Positions 25,064 to 33,900 of a DNA stretch of 34,370 nucleotides are shown here, in pieces. The notes under the pieces were generated by a model. It did not search any database and was not told where the DNA came from. It saw only the letters and a program-made list of their open reading frames with translations. Positions within the stretch are counted from its first letter, which is position 1. Each line of letters opens with the position of its first letter. This DNA comes from a bacterium UBP6_UBA1177 (GTDB lineage: Bacteria > UBP6 > UBA1177): positions 36,273-70,642 of the forward strand of contig DBYV01000031.1 of NCBI GenBank assembly GCA_002310995.1, read 5' to 3'. A program made the position numbers and the translations under genes.

Positions 25064-26305
25064 CTAATCTCTTCTGAAAAGATCTCTTGTGTAAACCTTG
25101 TCTTCAACGTCGTCAAGGAGTTTGTCGTAACGGTTAGCAATGATCGCGTCACAACTGTTTTTGAAACGCTCGATATCGTTAACTACAAGCGAGCCGAAAA
25201 ATGTTGCACCGTCTTCCAGTGTTGGCTCATAAATTATAACTGTCGCACCTTTAGCCTTGATCCGCTTCATTACACCCTGTATCGAGCTTTGGCGGAAATT
25301 GTCGCTGTTGACCTTCATCGTCAGACGGAAAACTCCGACCGTGAGCGGATGTTCCTTTGCGGCGTTCCACATCGACGATCCGGTATAGTAGCCTGCCTTG
25401 GCAAGAACACGATCCGCAATAAAATCCTTTCTGGTGCGGTTGCTGTCCACTATCGCCTGAATAAGGTTTTCAGGCACATCAGCAAAGTTTGCAAGAAGCT
25501 GCTTAGTGTCCTTCGGCAGACAGTATCCTCCGTATCCGAACGAAGGATTGTTGTAGGTATCCATGATGCGCGGATCAAGACATACGCCTTTAATTATATT
25601 GACTGAATTCAACCCTTTCAGTTCGGCGTAAGTATCAAGTTCATTGAAGTAGCTGACGCGCAGAGCAAGATATGTGTTAGCAAAAAGTTTGACAGCCTCG
25701 GCTTCGGTGAAATCCATAAAAAGAGTAGGAATATTTTCTTTTTCTGCCCCTTCCTGAAGTAAACTGGCAAAAATTTCGGCAACTTCTCGCGTTTTTTCAT
25801 CGCAGCCGACTATTATGCGGCTCGGATAAAGGTTGTCATAAAGCGCCTTCGACTCACGCAGAAATTCAGGACTGAAAAGTATGTTTACGAGCCCTTTTTT
25901 TTCACGGATATGACGTGTCCAGCCAACAGGAATCGTTGATTTAATCACCATAAAGGCAGCAGGATTGACACTGTTGACAAGGTCGATCACAGCTTCAACT
26001 GCACTCGTATCAAAAAAGTTTTTCTGAGGGTCATAGTTGGTCGGTGCCGCAATAATCACAATGTCGGCATCTGAATAAGCATTTTCGCCGTCAGTCGTTG
26101 CTTTCAGATTCAGCTTCTTTTCAGCGAGATATTTTTCGATATATTCATCCTGAATCGGCGACTTGCCTGAATTGAGAAGTTTCACCTTCTCCGGAACAAT
26201 ATCAACTGCCGTAACGTTGTGATGCTGAGAAAGAAGAACCGCCATTGAAAGACCAACATACCCCATGCCGGCAACCGCAATTTTCAGATCTTCAAATTTT
26301 CGCAT
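25064..26305 (-). CDS. ugd: UDP-glucose 6-dehydrogenase (nucleotide-sugar dehydrogenase)
   Basis: Oxidises UDP-glucose to UDP-glucuronate with two NAD, supplying uronic acids for capsule, exopolysaccharide or lipopolysaccharide. The 413-residue product has the NAD-binding motif GMGYVG (13-18), the family SPEFLRES motif (145-152), the catalytic Cys262 in GGYCLPKDTKQ, and the C-terminal nucleotide-binding domain. The start at 26305 is preferred to 26317 because GGAGAGG lies just ahead of it, whereas nothing like a ribosome binding site precedes the earlier ATG. It is divergent from the small lipoprotein and 101 bases ahead of the ior operon, which has its own promoter. GDP-mannose dehydrogenase is a less likely alternative: the length and motifs fit UDP-glucose enzymes better. 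Confidence 0.88.
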   Translation of the reverse strand: MRKFEDLKIAVAGMGYVGLSMAVLLSQHHNVTAVDIVPEKVKLLNSGKSPIQDEYIEKYLAEKKLNLKATTDGENAYSDADIVIIAAPTNYDPQKNFFDTSAVEAVIDLVNSVNPAAFMVIKSTIPVGWTRHIREKKGLVNILFSPEFLRESKALYDNLYPSRIIVGCDEKTREVAEIFASLLQEGAEKENIPTLFMDFTEAEAVKLFANTYLALRVSYFNELDTYAELKGLNSVNIIKGVCLDPRIMDTYNNPSFGYGGYCLPKDTKQLLANFADVPENLIQAIVDSNRTRKDFIADRVLAKAGYYTGSSMWNAAKEHPLTVGVFRLTMKVNSDNFRQSSIQGVMKRIKAKGATVIIYEPTLEDGATFFGSLVVNDIERFKNSCDAIIANRYDKLLDDVEDKVYTRDLFRRD

Positions 26306-26308
26306 CTG

Positions 26309-26315
26309 CCTCTCC
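26309..26315 (-). promoter_or_regulatory. Ribosome binding site that decides the ugd start
   Basis: GGAGAGG on the minus strand is 3 bases ahead of the ATG at 26305 and overlaps the alternative ATG at 26317, arguing against the longer form. Confidence 0.6.
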
Positions 26316-26372
26316 ATAAAAATAAAAAACGTGGCATCATACTCAATTTTTTACACAATCATATGTTTTTTC

Positions 26373-26400
26373 TGGACTTTAAAAAAAAAAGTGCTATGCT
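26373..26400 (+). promoter_or_regulatory. Promoter of the small lipoprotein (extended -10)
   Basis: TGGACT and TATGCT are 16 bp apart, with TG one base ahead of the -10 (TGCTATGCT), an extended -10 element. The leader would be about 70 bases. The spacer is a run of ten A residues. Confidence 0.5.
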
Positions 26401-26476
26401 TTTCCGTTTTTTGTCGCAGATTTATCCTGCGAGGTTTATCAAAATTTGTTTTTTTAACCAAGAATCGGAGGAAAAA

Positions 26477-26713
26477 ATGAGATTTCTCGCTATCGCTCTT
26501 TTCGCTATGTTTTTCGCTGTTTCATGCGGCTCTGCAGAAAAGAAAGCTGAAGAAGCTCCTGCTCAGGCTGAGGCTCCGGCTGCTGCTGCTGAAGAAGCTC
26601 CGGCTGCTGAAGAAGCTCCGGCTCCTGCTGCTGAAGAAGCTCCGGCTGCTGAAGAAGCTCCGGCTGCTGAAGCTCCTGCTGAAGAAGCTCCTGCTGAAGA
26701 AGCTGCTGAATAA
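26477..26713 (+). CDS. Small Ala/Glu/Pro-repeat lipoprotein
   Basis: The 78-residue product has a lipoprotein signal ending FAVSC (Cys17), nearly identical to those of the larger lipoproteins in the window. The mature part is almost entirely Ala, Glu and Pro in units such as EEAPAAEEAPA. This composition suggests an extended acidic periplasmic or surface tether; no domain is present. The strong GGAGG 5 bases ahead of the ATG, an extended -10 promoter and a very stable terminator suggest high expression of a single-gene unit, as for abundant small lipoproteins. The start at 26477 is chosen over an upstream in-frame ATG at 26363 because only this one has a ribosome binding site and begins the signal. 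Confidence 0.88.
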   Translation: MRFLAIALFAMFFAVSCGSAEKKAEEAPAQAEAPAAAAEEAPAAEEAPAPAAEEAPAAEEAPAAEAPAEEAPAEEAAE

Positions 26714-26739
26714 GCTGCAAACAAGCAATTTTTCTTTTT

Positions 26740-26782
26740 ACCCTGTTTTGAAGACTTCGGTTTTTAAAGCAGGGTTTTTTTT
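26740..26782 (+). terminator. Strong terminator with UUCG tetraloop
   Basis: A 16-bp stem (26740-26755 with 26760-26775, a few G-T pairs) is capped by C(TTCG)G, a very stable tetraloop, and followed by a run of eight Ts. It ends the small lipoprotein transcript. The minus strand lacks a T-run after the hairpin. Confidence 0.9.
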
Positions 26783-26794
26783 ATCCTGATTTTT

Positions 26795-27850
26795 TCAAAG
26801 CAGTTTTTCAAGATTATTTTTGGCAATAAAGTCTGTAATTTCCCGCATTTTCGCGTGATCATCAAGAGATGCTGAAAGCAGCGCGTCATGCGTAACGACA
26901 AGCAATTCACGCTCTTTGTTGAACATGACAATCTCCTTTTCCGTCAGATTAAAAGCGAAGGAGCCTCGGCAGTTTATAAAATGAGCTTTTCCAATTTTTG
27001 CGTTACCCGACTCATCTTTCGGCAGAAGATCGAAATATGCTTTCCAGCTTCCGACATCGTTCCAGCCGAAATTCCCTGGAACGGTAAAAAGCGGTTTTTC
27101 AGTTTTTTCCATAACCGCGTAATCAAACGATATCGATCTCAGCGTTCCGTAGACTTCAGCCTCAGGCATATCAAAAGATTTTAATGAATTTATCGTGTCG
27201 TAAATATCAGGATTGAGTTTTCTGAACTCTTCAAGCATCGACTTGAGCGAAAAAATGAATATCCCGCCGTTCCAGAGATAGTTTCCGCTTTTAAGAAAAC
27301 TTTCCGCCTTTTCGAGACACGGTTTTTCTTCAAAAGAATCGACTTTGAACACGCCGTTTTCTGCCAAAGCACCTTTTTTTATGTAACCGAAACCTGTTTC
27401 GGGGCAAGTCGGCTCGATCCCGATTGTTCCGATGCTTTCGCGGTTTTCTTCAAGAAATCCAAGTCCTTTTTCAACAGTCTTTCTGAACTTTCCGGCATCG
27501 GCAACATAGTGGTCTGAAGGAAGAACCAGCACTACCCTCTCTTCGCCGCCTGACAACTGATTTATCGTGGCAAGAGCCAGCATTATGCAAGGTGCGGTGT
27601 TTCTTCCGAGAGGTTCGTAGATGACTTTGACACCGTTATATTTTTCAGCATCACGCCCGATTTCACCGCGCTGTTTCAAAGAAGAAACTATCAGAATTTC
27701 TTCTGCAAGCGGCATGATTCTTTCTATCGTTTCGGCAAGAAGCGTTTTTTCGGAAAAAAGAGCGAGACTCTGTTTTGCCTTTGATTCCCTCGAAAGCGGC
27801 CAGAACCTTTTTCCGCTGCCGCCCGCCATTATCACGACGGCAAGTTTCAT
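26795..27850 (-). CDS. manC: Mannose-1-phosphate guanylyltransferase (single-domain ManC)
   Basis: Makes GDP-mannose from mannose-1-phosphate and GTP. The 351-residue nucleotidyltransferase has the signature MAGGSGKRFWPLSR (8-21), EPLGRNTAP (79-87), PSDHYV (111-116) and FEEKP (173-177), in the usual order. It lacks the C-terminal phosphomannose isomerase cupin seen in bifunctional ManC/AlgA proteins of about 470 residues. That domain is instead encoded by the gene immediately upstream. The ATG at 27850 is one base after that gene's stop, with GGGAG 8 bases ahead; the 25-residue longer reading frame would overlap the upstream gene and is not needed. The gene could accept a related sugar phosphate, but the motifs favour mannose. 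Confidence 0.9.
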   Translation of the reverse strand: MKLAVVIMAGGSGKRFWPLSRESKAKQSLALFSEKTLLAETIERIMPLAEEILIVSSLKQRGEIGRDAEKYNGVKVIYEPLGRNTAPCIMLALATINQLSGGEERVVLVLPSDHYVADAGKFRKTVEKGLGFLEENRESIGTIGIEPTCPETGFGYIKKGALAENGVFKVDSFEEKPCLEKAESFLKSGNYLWNGGIFIFSLKSMLEEFRKLNPDIYDTINSLKSFDMPEAEVYGTLRSISFDYAVMEKTEKPLFTVPGNFGWNDVGSWKAYFDLLPKDESGNAKIGKAHFINCRGSFAFNLTEKEIVMFNKERELLVVTHDALLSASLDDHAKMREITDFIAKNNLEKLL

Positions 27851-27851
27851 T

Positions 27852-28595
27852 TTAAATTCTCCCGTAAATGTCTTCGATTCTTTTGATGTCGTCTTCTCCG
27901 AGGTAACTGCCAAGCTGGAGTTCAATTATCGTCATTGAGGAATCTTCAGTCTCCGCCCGGTGTTTTTCCTTCTTCGGAATTGTGAAAACAAGCCCTTTTT
28001 CGGCTCTGAACCTGCGGTTTCCGATTACGATAAAACCGCTTCCTTCGGCAATCACCCATGTTTCGCTTCTAAAATCGTGCGTCTGCAGGCTAAGTTTCTG
28101 ATTAGGATTGATAAATATGTGTTTTATTTTGTAATCCACAGCATTTATCATTGTCTTCCACCAACCCCATGGGCGGGTATCAAACGCCTTGGAATTGAGT
28201 ATCGTCTTTTCGTAAAAATCACAGAGTTTTTTGGCTGAAAAACCCTTGATATCACACTCACAGCAATTGAGATTGTCTATATTTTCAAGAAAGGCTCCGA
28301 AATCCTTCTTCAAAAACTCAAAATCCATGGTGTAAAACACAAACGGAGTAAAAAAAACACGGTTTATGAAAGGAAAAACCGAAAAAGTATGAACCGCATC
28401 GAAATCTTTGAAGTTGATTTTCGTACCGGAAATAATTTTTTCGACATCGTTCATCGAAAGATCCCTCAGATCAATTTCTGTCATGTCGAGTTTTTCAGCA
28501 TAGAACCCTTCTCCAAGAGCGTTCACACCGGAAACAAGCGGATCTACATCAAAAAAAGGTTCATTTTTGCTGTTGGAGATAAAGAGTATATTCAT
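27852..28595 (-). CDS. Phosphomannose isomerase type II cupin fused to an unrecognised (GT4-like?) N-terminal domain
   Basis: The C-terminal 107 residues match the isomerase cupin of ManC/AlgA: RPWGWWK (141-147), LSLQTH (168-173; Gln171 and His173 are expected metal ligands), SETWVI (177-182), KKEKHR (208-213, His212) and GSYLGEDDI (229-237). This domain interconverts fructose-6-phosphate and mannose-6-phosphate, feeding the adjacent ManC. The N-terminal 135 residues are not part of that family. They begin MNILFISNSK and include DAVHTFSVFPFI, reminiscent of the N-terminal half of GT4 glycosyltransferases, though the other half is absent. Gene order (cupin first, ManC second) is the reverse of the usual fusion. 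GGAGG lies 4 bases from the ATG. Confidence 0.8.
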   Translation of the reverse strand: MNILFISNSKNEPFFDVDPLVSGVNALGEGFYAEKLDMTEIDLRDLSMNDVEKIISGTKINFKDFDAVHTFSVFPFINRVFFTPFVFYTMDFEFLKKDFGAFLENIDNLNCCECDIKGFSAKKLCDFYEKTILNSKAFDTRPWGWWKTMINAVDYKIKHIFINPNQKLSLQTHDFRSETWVIAEGSGFIVIGNRRFRAEKGLVFTIPKKEKHRAETEDSSMTIIELQLGSYLGEDDIKRIEDIYGRI

Positions 28596-28608
28596 TCATC
28601 CTCCGGAA

Positions 28609-29487
28609 TTATCGGCAGACATAGTCTTCATCATATTTTCTGCACCATTCGTCGCTTTCGCACCTTTTCATCACGCATACAGAATCCTTGCAATCATATA
28701 AACCGGAATTCTGGCAATCGTCGGCAGTCTGGCATGCAACCGTGCATATTTTCAAGGTTTTGCCTGAATATTCCTGCGGCAGGCACTTATAAAGGTCCGA
28801 GTAAGTCGTAGCTTCACATTCCGCATCGCTCAAGCATCCTGTGTAAACGCACAATCCGTTTTCGCATTTATTATTGTCCAAATCGTAGGCATACTGCGTT
28901 GAGCCCTCTCCGTAAAGATTGCAGTCAGCAACATTCGAGCACGTCGGTGTGCATTCCGGATATCCGTAGGCACCGTTTTTGTTGCAGCGGTAAACTCTAC
29001 CGGTTGCCTGCGTAACAGCGCCGTATACTTCATCACATTCGGCATCGCTAAGACAGCCGAGATAGATACATTTGCCGCTGTCGCACTTGTAGTTGTCTGC
29101 ATCAAATAGCGCATTCGAGTCTGTCCCAGTAACACAGTCGGAAGCTGTTGTGCAACCGATAACGCAGTATTTCTCAGTTGTTTCAGCCGGTGTTTCACCA
29201 CTGTCTGCCGGATCGCCTGAATCTGATGTGTCAGACGAATCAGAAGTGTCTGTCATGTCGGAAGTATCCGTTGTGTCAGACGTGTCAGATATGTCTGATG
29301 TGTCGGTCGTATCTACCGGATCATTAGACTGACTGTCTGCCGTATCGGAATTATCCGGCGCACCGTTTTCAGAACCAGTGTCACTGGTTTCCTGAGAAGT
29401 TTCGTTTGTCATTTTTGCATCCTTGCTCTCTCCGCAAGAAACAGCGAAAATTAAAATAAAAGGAAACATGAATAATAATTTTTTCAT
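28609..29487 (-). CDS. Cys-rich lipoprotein with Thr/Ser/Asp-repeat spacer
   Basis: The 292-residue product has a lipoprotein signal ending FAVSC (Cys18). A low-complexity region follows (about 58-96), made of DTSD-type units encoded by 9-base repeats. From residue 108 there are about three related Cys-rich modules; the phrase GCLSDAEC occurs twice (144-151 and 217-224), each preceded by a K-C-x4-C pattern. The modules look like those at the end of the protease at the start of the window, suggesting a shared surface-adhesion or binding module in this lineage (inference). It lies 13 bases ahead of the cupin gene and 9 after the CAP-domain lipoprotein gene, so it is part of the same operon. Function unknown. 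Confidence 0.85.
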   Translation of the reverse strand: MKKLLFMFPFILIFAVSCGESKDAKMTNETSQETSDTGSENGAPDNSDTADSQSNDPVDTTDTSDISDTSDTTDTSDMTDTSDSSDTSDSGDPADSGETPAETTEKYCVIGCTTASDCVTGTDSNALFDADNYKCDSGKCIYLGCLSDAECDEVYGAVTQATGRVYRCNKNGAYGYPECTPTCSNVADCNLYGEGSTQYAYDLDNNKCENGLCVYTGCLSDAECEATTYSDLYKCLPQEYSGKTLKICTVACQTADDCQNSGLYDCKDSVCVMKRCESDEWCRKYDEDYVCR

Positions 29488-29496
29488 TTAAGCACC

Positions 29497-30744
29497 TTAT
29501 TTAAGTTCAAACCAATATTGATAAAATTCCGAATTGTTGTTGATCATAACATTTGAAATCGTAACATTGTATTTCGTATTCGGCTGTATTCCCTCGACAT
29601 ACCAGCGCAGATTGTTGGGAACGCCGTAACCTTCAGTATCAAATTCTATATTTTTTACTTTCATGGTTTTATTGTCAGGATCAATTATAGCAATCGTCGC
29701 GGTAGAAAAAGTGATGCCGGTTCCGTTGGAATACTTGCTGAATTTGTCCTTTATCACTGTAAAAGACATCATAACATTGTCGTTGTAAAGCTCTGCCGGA
29801 TAGTTTTCAAAAGGATATGCGACAAACTTGATATCGGTATCGGAAATATCCTGCTGATCGTCAGGATCGTCTCTGTTTATAACTCTCACCGCCGAACCAA
29901 GAACGAAATGTCCTGCACCGTCGGAGTAGTCAGCGCGTCCGAACGCTATGGTTTTAAGCCACGGATCGATAAACCAGCGTCTGTGACCGAGAGTTACAGG
30001 CGGAACTTCGTTTTCCTCAGTCATAAAACCGTCAACTATTGTCGAGCTGTCTATTGTATATGTGTCGATATTCGTTGTCATTGCAATATTGATATTGCTC
30101 GAATAACAGCCGTCGTAAGCAAACTGTGACCAGCATTTCCACGAACTGTCGGGAGTATGACTGAGATTGTTGTTCGCCGCAATAACGAGAGCGCATTCAC
30201 CGGCAATTTCATCATAAGCATCATTGTATTGAACAGGTTTCAGATTGTGAATTGCGCGGAGATAGTTGATCCTGTTCAGAACTTTCTGTTTTTCATTGTC
30301 GGAAGGAATGCCTGAAGTGCATGATTCTACATCGGGTTCAAGCGCATAGATTGCATTGTCATCATTGTTCCCGTCCGGTTTTTCATTGTTGCCGTTTTCA
30401 TCAGGTGTTTCAGGAGTGTTGTCTTCGTCATTGCCGCCGTTTTCATCATGATCGGAAACTTCTTCGTCGTCTGTCTCGGAATCACCGTCATCAACAGCCG
30501 AATCATCATCTTTTGAGCCAGTTGAACCACCAGGGTTACCGTTTCCGTTACTTCCTCCGCCACCAGGCACCGGTGCATCGTCAGGGCGTTCGTAACCTCC
30601 GCGGTCACTGTCTGGAACTTCCGAATATCCTCCGTCGTCCTCACCTTCATCCTCCAAGCCGCCATAAACAGAACTAGAACTGTTATTGCTGCATGCTGCG
30701 ACAAAAACAAGGATAAAAAAAGCTGCCAAAAACACTTTTTTCAT
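29497..30744 (-). CDS. Lipoprotein with CAP (SCP/PR-1-like) domain
   Basis: The 415-residue product has a lipoprotein signal ending VAAC (Cys18), a long Gly/Asp/Glu/Asn-rich spacer (about 25-135), then a CAP domain (about 150-300). It shows LNRINYLRAIHNLKPV (156-171), NLSHTP (193-198; the His is a conserved site residue), a disulfide-like C-x9-C stretch, and LGHRRWFIDP (252-261). The last 100 residues are beta-rich, possibly a fibronectin-like or Ig-like domain. CAP proteins bind lipids or other ligands, and some have been proposed as proteases; which applies here cannot be told. GGAGG precedes the start and an extended -10 promoter lies about 30 bases upstream. It heads the four-gene operon ending in manC. 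Confidence 0.85.
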   Translation of the reverse strand: MKKVFLAAFFILVFVAACSNNSSSSVYGGLEDEGEDDGGYSEVPDSDRGGYERPDDAPVPGGGGSNGNGNPGGSTGSKDDDSAVDDGDSETDDEEVSDHDENGGNDEDNTPETPDENGNNEKPDGNNDDNAIYALEPDVESCTSGIPSDNEKQKVLNRINYLRAIHNLKPVQYNDAYDEIAGECALVIAANNNLSHTPDSSWKCWSQFAYDGCYSSNINIAMTTNIDTYTIDSSTIVDGFMTEENEVPPVTLGHRRWFIDPWLKTIAFGRADYSDGAGHFVLGSAVRVINRDDPDDQQDISDTDIKFVAYPFENYPAELYNDNVMMSFTVIKDKFSKYSNGTGITFSTATIAIIDPDNKTMKVKNIEFDTEGYGVPNNLRWYVEGIQPNTKYNVTISNVMINNNSEFYQYWFELK

Positions 30745-30770
30745 GACAAACCTCCACCCAAAAACGCATT

Positions 30771-30779
30771 ATTATAGCA
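30771..30779 (-). promoter_or_regulatory. Extended -10 promoter of the CAP lipoprotein/manC operon
   Basis: TGCTATAAT on the minus strand is a perfect extended -10 element about 27 bases ahead of the start at 30744. No good -35 hexamer is seen at the right distance, which is common for extended -10 promoters. Confidence 0.55.
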
Positions 30780-30852
30780 GGGTTTAAAAAAAATCATAGA
30801 TAAATTAAATATATGTTGAAATAACACCAAGAAACTATTTTTGGGAATAAAT

Positions 30853-30880
30853 TTGAAAAGAGACCTTTTGCGAATATATT
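30853..30880 (+). promoter_or_regulatory. Putative sigma-70 promoter of the activase gene
   Basis: TTGAAA and TATATT are 16 bp apart, about 50 bases ahead of the ATG at 30931. Two TTGCACA heptamers 17 bases apart (30899-30905 and 30916-30922) lie between the promoter and the start and could be an operator. Confidence 0.5.
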
Positions 30881-30930
30881 CCCCGAAGAATTAAGGGGTT
30901 GCACATTATGCTAATTTGCACAGGGAAAAA

Positions 30931-33900
30931 ATGGAACACTATCTTGGACTTGATTTAGGGTCGGTGAGCCTTGACTGCGTCATTCTGGACGATGAAAAAA
31001 ATATAGTTTACCGAAGTTACCGCAGGACAAACGGCCGTCCGATGCAGGCTGCAACTGAACTTTTCAAGGAAATTTCGGAAAAATTCACCGAATTTGAGTT
31101 TTCCAATGTCTGCGTCACTGGTTCGGGAAAAGAACTCATCGCGAATCAGTTAGGTTTTGATGTCACAAACGAAATCATAGCCCATGCAACCGCCGCATGG
31201 ACGCTTTATCCTAATACAAAATACATTATCGAAATAGGAGGACAGGATTCAAAGTTCATAACAATCGGAACCGATAAAAACGGCAGGCATTTTCTCGAAG
31301 ACCACGCTTTCAACGAGCTCTGCGCCGCAGGAACAGGCGCTTTTCTTGACCAGCAGGCGCAAAGGCTGGGCATGACAACGGAAGAACTAGGAAACATCGC
31401 TTTCGCGGCAAAAAACGTCCCGAGTGTAGCCGGAAGATGCTCCGTTTTCGCGAAATCAGACATGATTCACTTGCAGCAGAAAGGGGTTCCGAAGGATGAA
31501 ATAGCAGCGGGACTCTGCTTTTCCCTTGCAAGGAACTATCTTTCGGCTCTATGCCGCGGCAAATTGCCTCTTCCTCCGATACTTTTCCAGGGAGGAGTCG
31601 CCGCAAACAAAGGCGTGGCACGCGCTTTCCGCGAAATTCTGGGACTTAATGAAAATGAACTAAAAATCCCGGAACATTTCGGTGAAATGGGAGCGATAGG
31701 TGCCGCACTCATCGCCTCTGCAAGCACTCCGAAAAAATTCTTGCTCTCAGAAATAACGAAAAATTTTTCAGTTAGTTTTGACTTCATTGAAGAGAGCGAT
31801 CTGGAACCTTTAAAAGTTGAAGAAATCCCTCAAACCATAGAAACAAAGCGGCAAAATGAAGATTTGTCGGAACTTTTTTTAGGCATCGATGTCGGTTCCG
31901 TAAGCACGAAAGGGGCTCTTCTCGATAAAAATAGAAACGTTCTTGCAAGTGCATATCTTCCGACTGCCGGAAAACCGCTTGAAGCAGTTGAAAAAGTTGT
32001 CGCTGAAATTACTGCGAAAGCTCCTAATCATGCACCTTTAGCGGTAGTTGCAACAACTGGTTCGGGAAGAGTTTTAGCGGCAAAATATCTGCATACAGAC
32101 CTCACGATTGACGAAATTTCGGCGCAGTCGCTTTCATGCGGATACTTTTTCCCTGAATGCGACACGATAATCGAAATCGGCGGACAGGATTCAAAATTCA
32201 TAAAAATGGATAACGGCACAATAAGCAACTTCAAGATGAACAGAGCCTGCGCGGCAGGAACCGGATCGTTTCTTGAAGAGCAGTCGAACCGCCTTAAAAT
32301 CAGCATAAAAGAGGAATTCGCAGACCTCGCGTTTAAGTCACTTCACCCTGTAAAACTGGGAAGCAGATGCACCGTTTTCATGGATTCCGACCTTGTTCAC
32401 CATTTGCAGAGAGGCGCGAAAACAGAGGATCTGTGCGCAGGGCTTGCTTATGCGACATGCGAAAACTACATTGAAAAAGTGGCAGGCTCCTCGAAATTCG
32501 GCAAGAACATTGTTTTTCAGGGCGGAGTCGCAAAAAACAGGGCGGTCGGCGCCGTTTTTGAAAAACTTCTGAAAACTAAGATCAAGATCCACCCCTACCC
32601 TGAAATTTCGGGGGCGATCGGGGCGGCTTTCTTCGCTATGGAAGAGCATTTTTCGCCAAAAAAAGAGGAAAACAAGGCTGAGCCCATAAACGGTTTCAAA
32701 ATCCGCGACGAACTTCTTCTCTCATATCTCAGAGAATACGATGAAAACCCGCGGACCCCTGACTGCAAAGGGGTTATAGCGATGCCCTTCGCCCTTAATC
32801 TCAAGGAATTTCTCCCTTTCTGGGCGGCTTTTTTCGGCGAACTCAACTACGAGCTTCATCTCTCGCCTGAAACAAATTCGGAAATCGTCCAGACGGGGCT
32901 GATTCACGTTCCGGCGGAATTCTGTTATCCGATGAAAGTTCTTTTCGGACACGTTAAAACCCTTTTGGATAAAGGCTTTAAGCGTATTTTTATCCCTCAC
33001 ATGCAGTTTTTTGCACCTCCGAAAGGAAAACATTTGCAGTATGCATGTCCATACACTCAGGCGGCACCTTATGTCATCAAGGAAAATCTGAAAAGCGATG
33101 CCGAAATAATGACTTTGAAATACCCCGTCGAGGGAGAAGAAAATTTCTGGATCGAAGAAACGGCGAAAAGTCTCGGACTCACTTTTGAAGAGATCGACTG
33201 CGCCTTTGTGAAAGCGCGTGCGGCACAGAGGGAATTCGCGAACAGATGCATTGAAAAAGGAAAGGAGATCGTCGGAAGAATCGAACGCGAAAACGGCCGC
33301 GGAGTCGTTCTTTTAGGGCGCCCTTACAACACCGGAGACCGCCACATAAACCTGAATATAGCGGAAAGGCTCACGAGTCTCGGCATTTCGGTGATTCCGG
33401 CAGACTTCCTTCCACTTGAAACCGAGGAACTTCCGCACATCTGGGACCGGGTGCGCTGGGGTTATGGTAGAAAACTCGTTAAAGCGGCGCGTATTCTCAA
33501 AAAACACAAAAATCTGGGAGGAGTCATCGTCACCAATTTTGGCTGCGGACCTGACGCTTTCATCGACCAGTATCTTGAATATGAGCTTTCCGACACGCCG
33601 CATCTTGTTCTCGAATTTGACGACCACCGCGCCGAAGCAGGCCTTGTGACGAGGCTTGAAGCGTTCTCGCGCAACTTCAAAATCGCAGATAAAGAACGCT
33701 CTGTCGTTGAAGGGATCGACCCTGGAAAACCGAAGATCCCGCTTCGCGAATACACCTACTACATTCCGAGTTTCATGGATCACGCACTGGCGATAAGCGG
33801 TGCACTCAAGGCAAGCGGCTGCAAAGTCGTCCTTCTGCCGCCGACAGACGACGAAAGCTGGGAACTCGGGCTCAAATACGCATACGGTAGAGAGTGCCAC

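Noticed and set aside
26505..26728. Gln/Leu-rich and Ser/Phe-rich minus-strand open frames
   Set aside because: They are the antisense of the Ala/Glu/Pro repeat. The + strand has the ribosome binding site, the lipoprotein signal and the terminator.
33313..33900. 195-residue open frame on the minus strand
   Set aside because: It lies within the activase gene, whose frame is continuous and conserved; it shows no motif and is a shadow.
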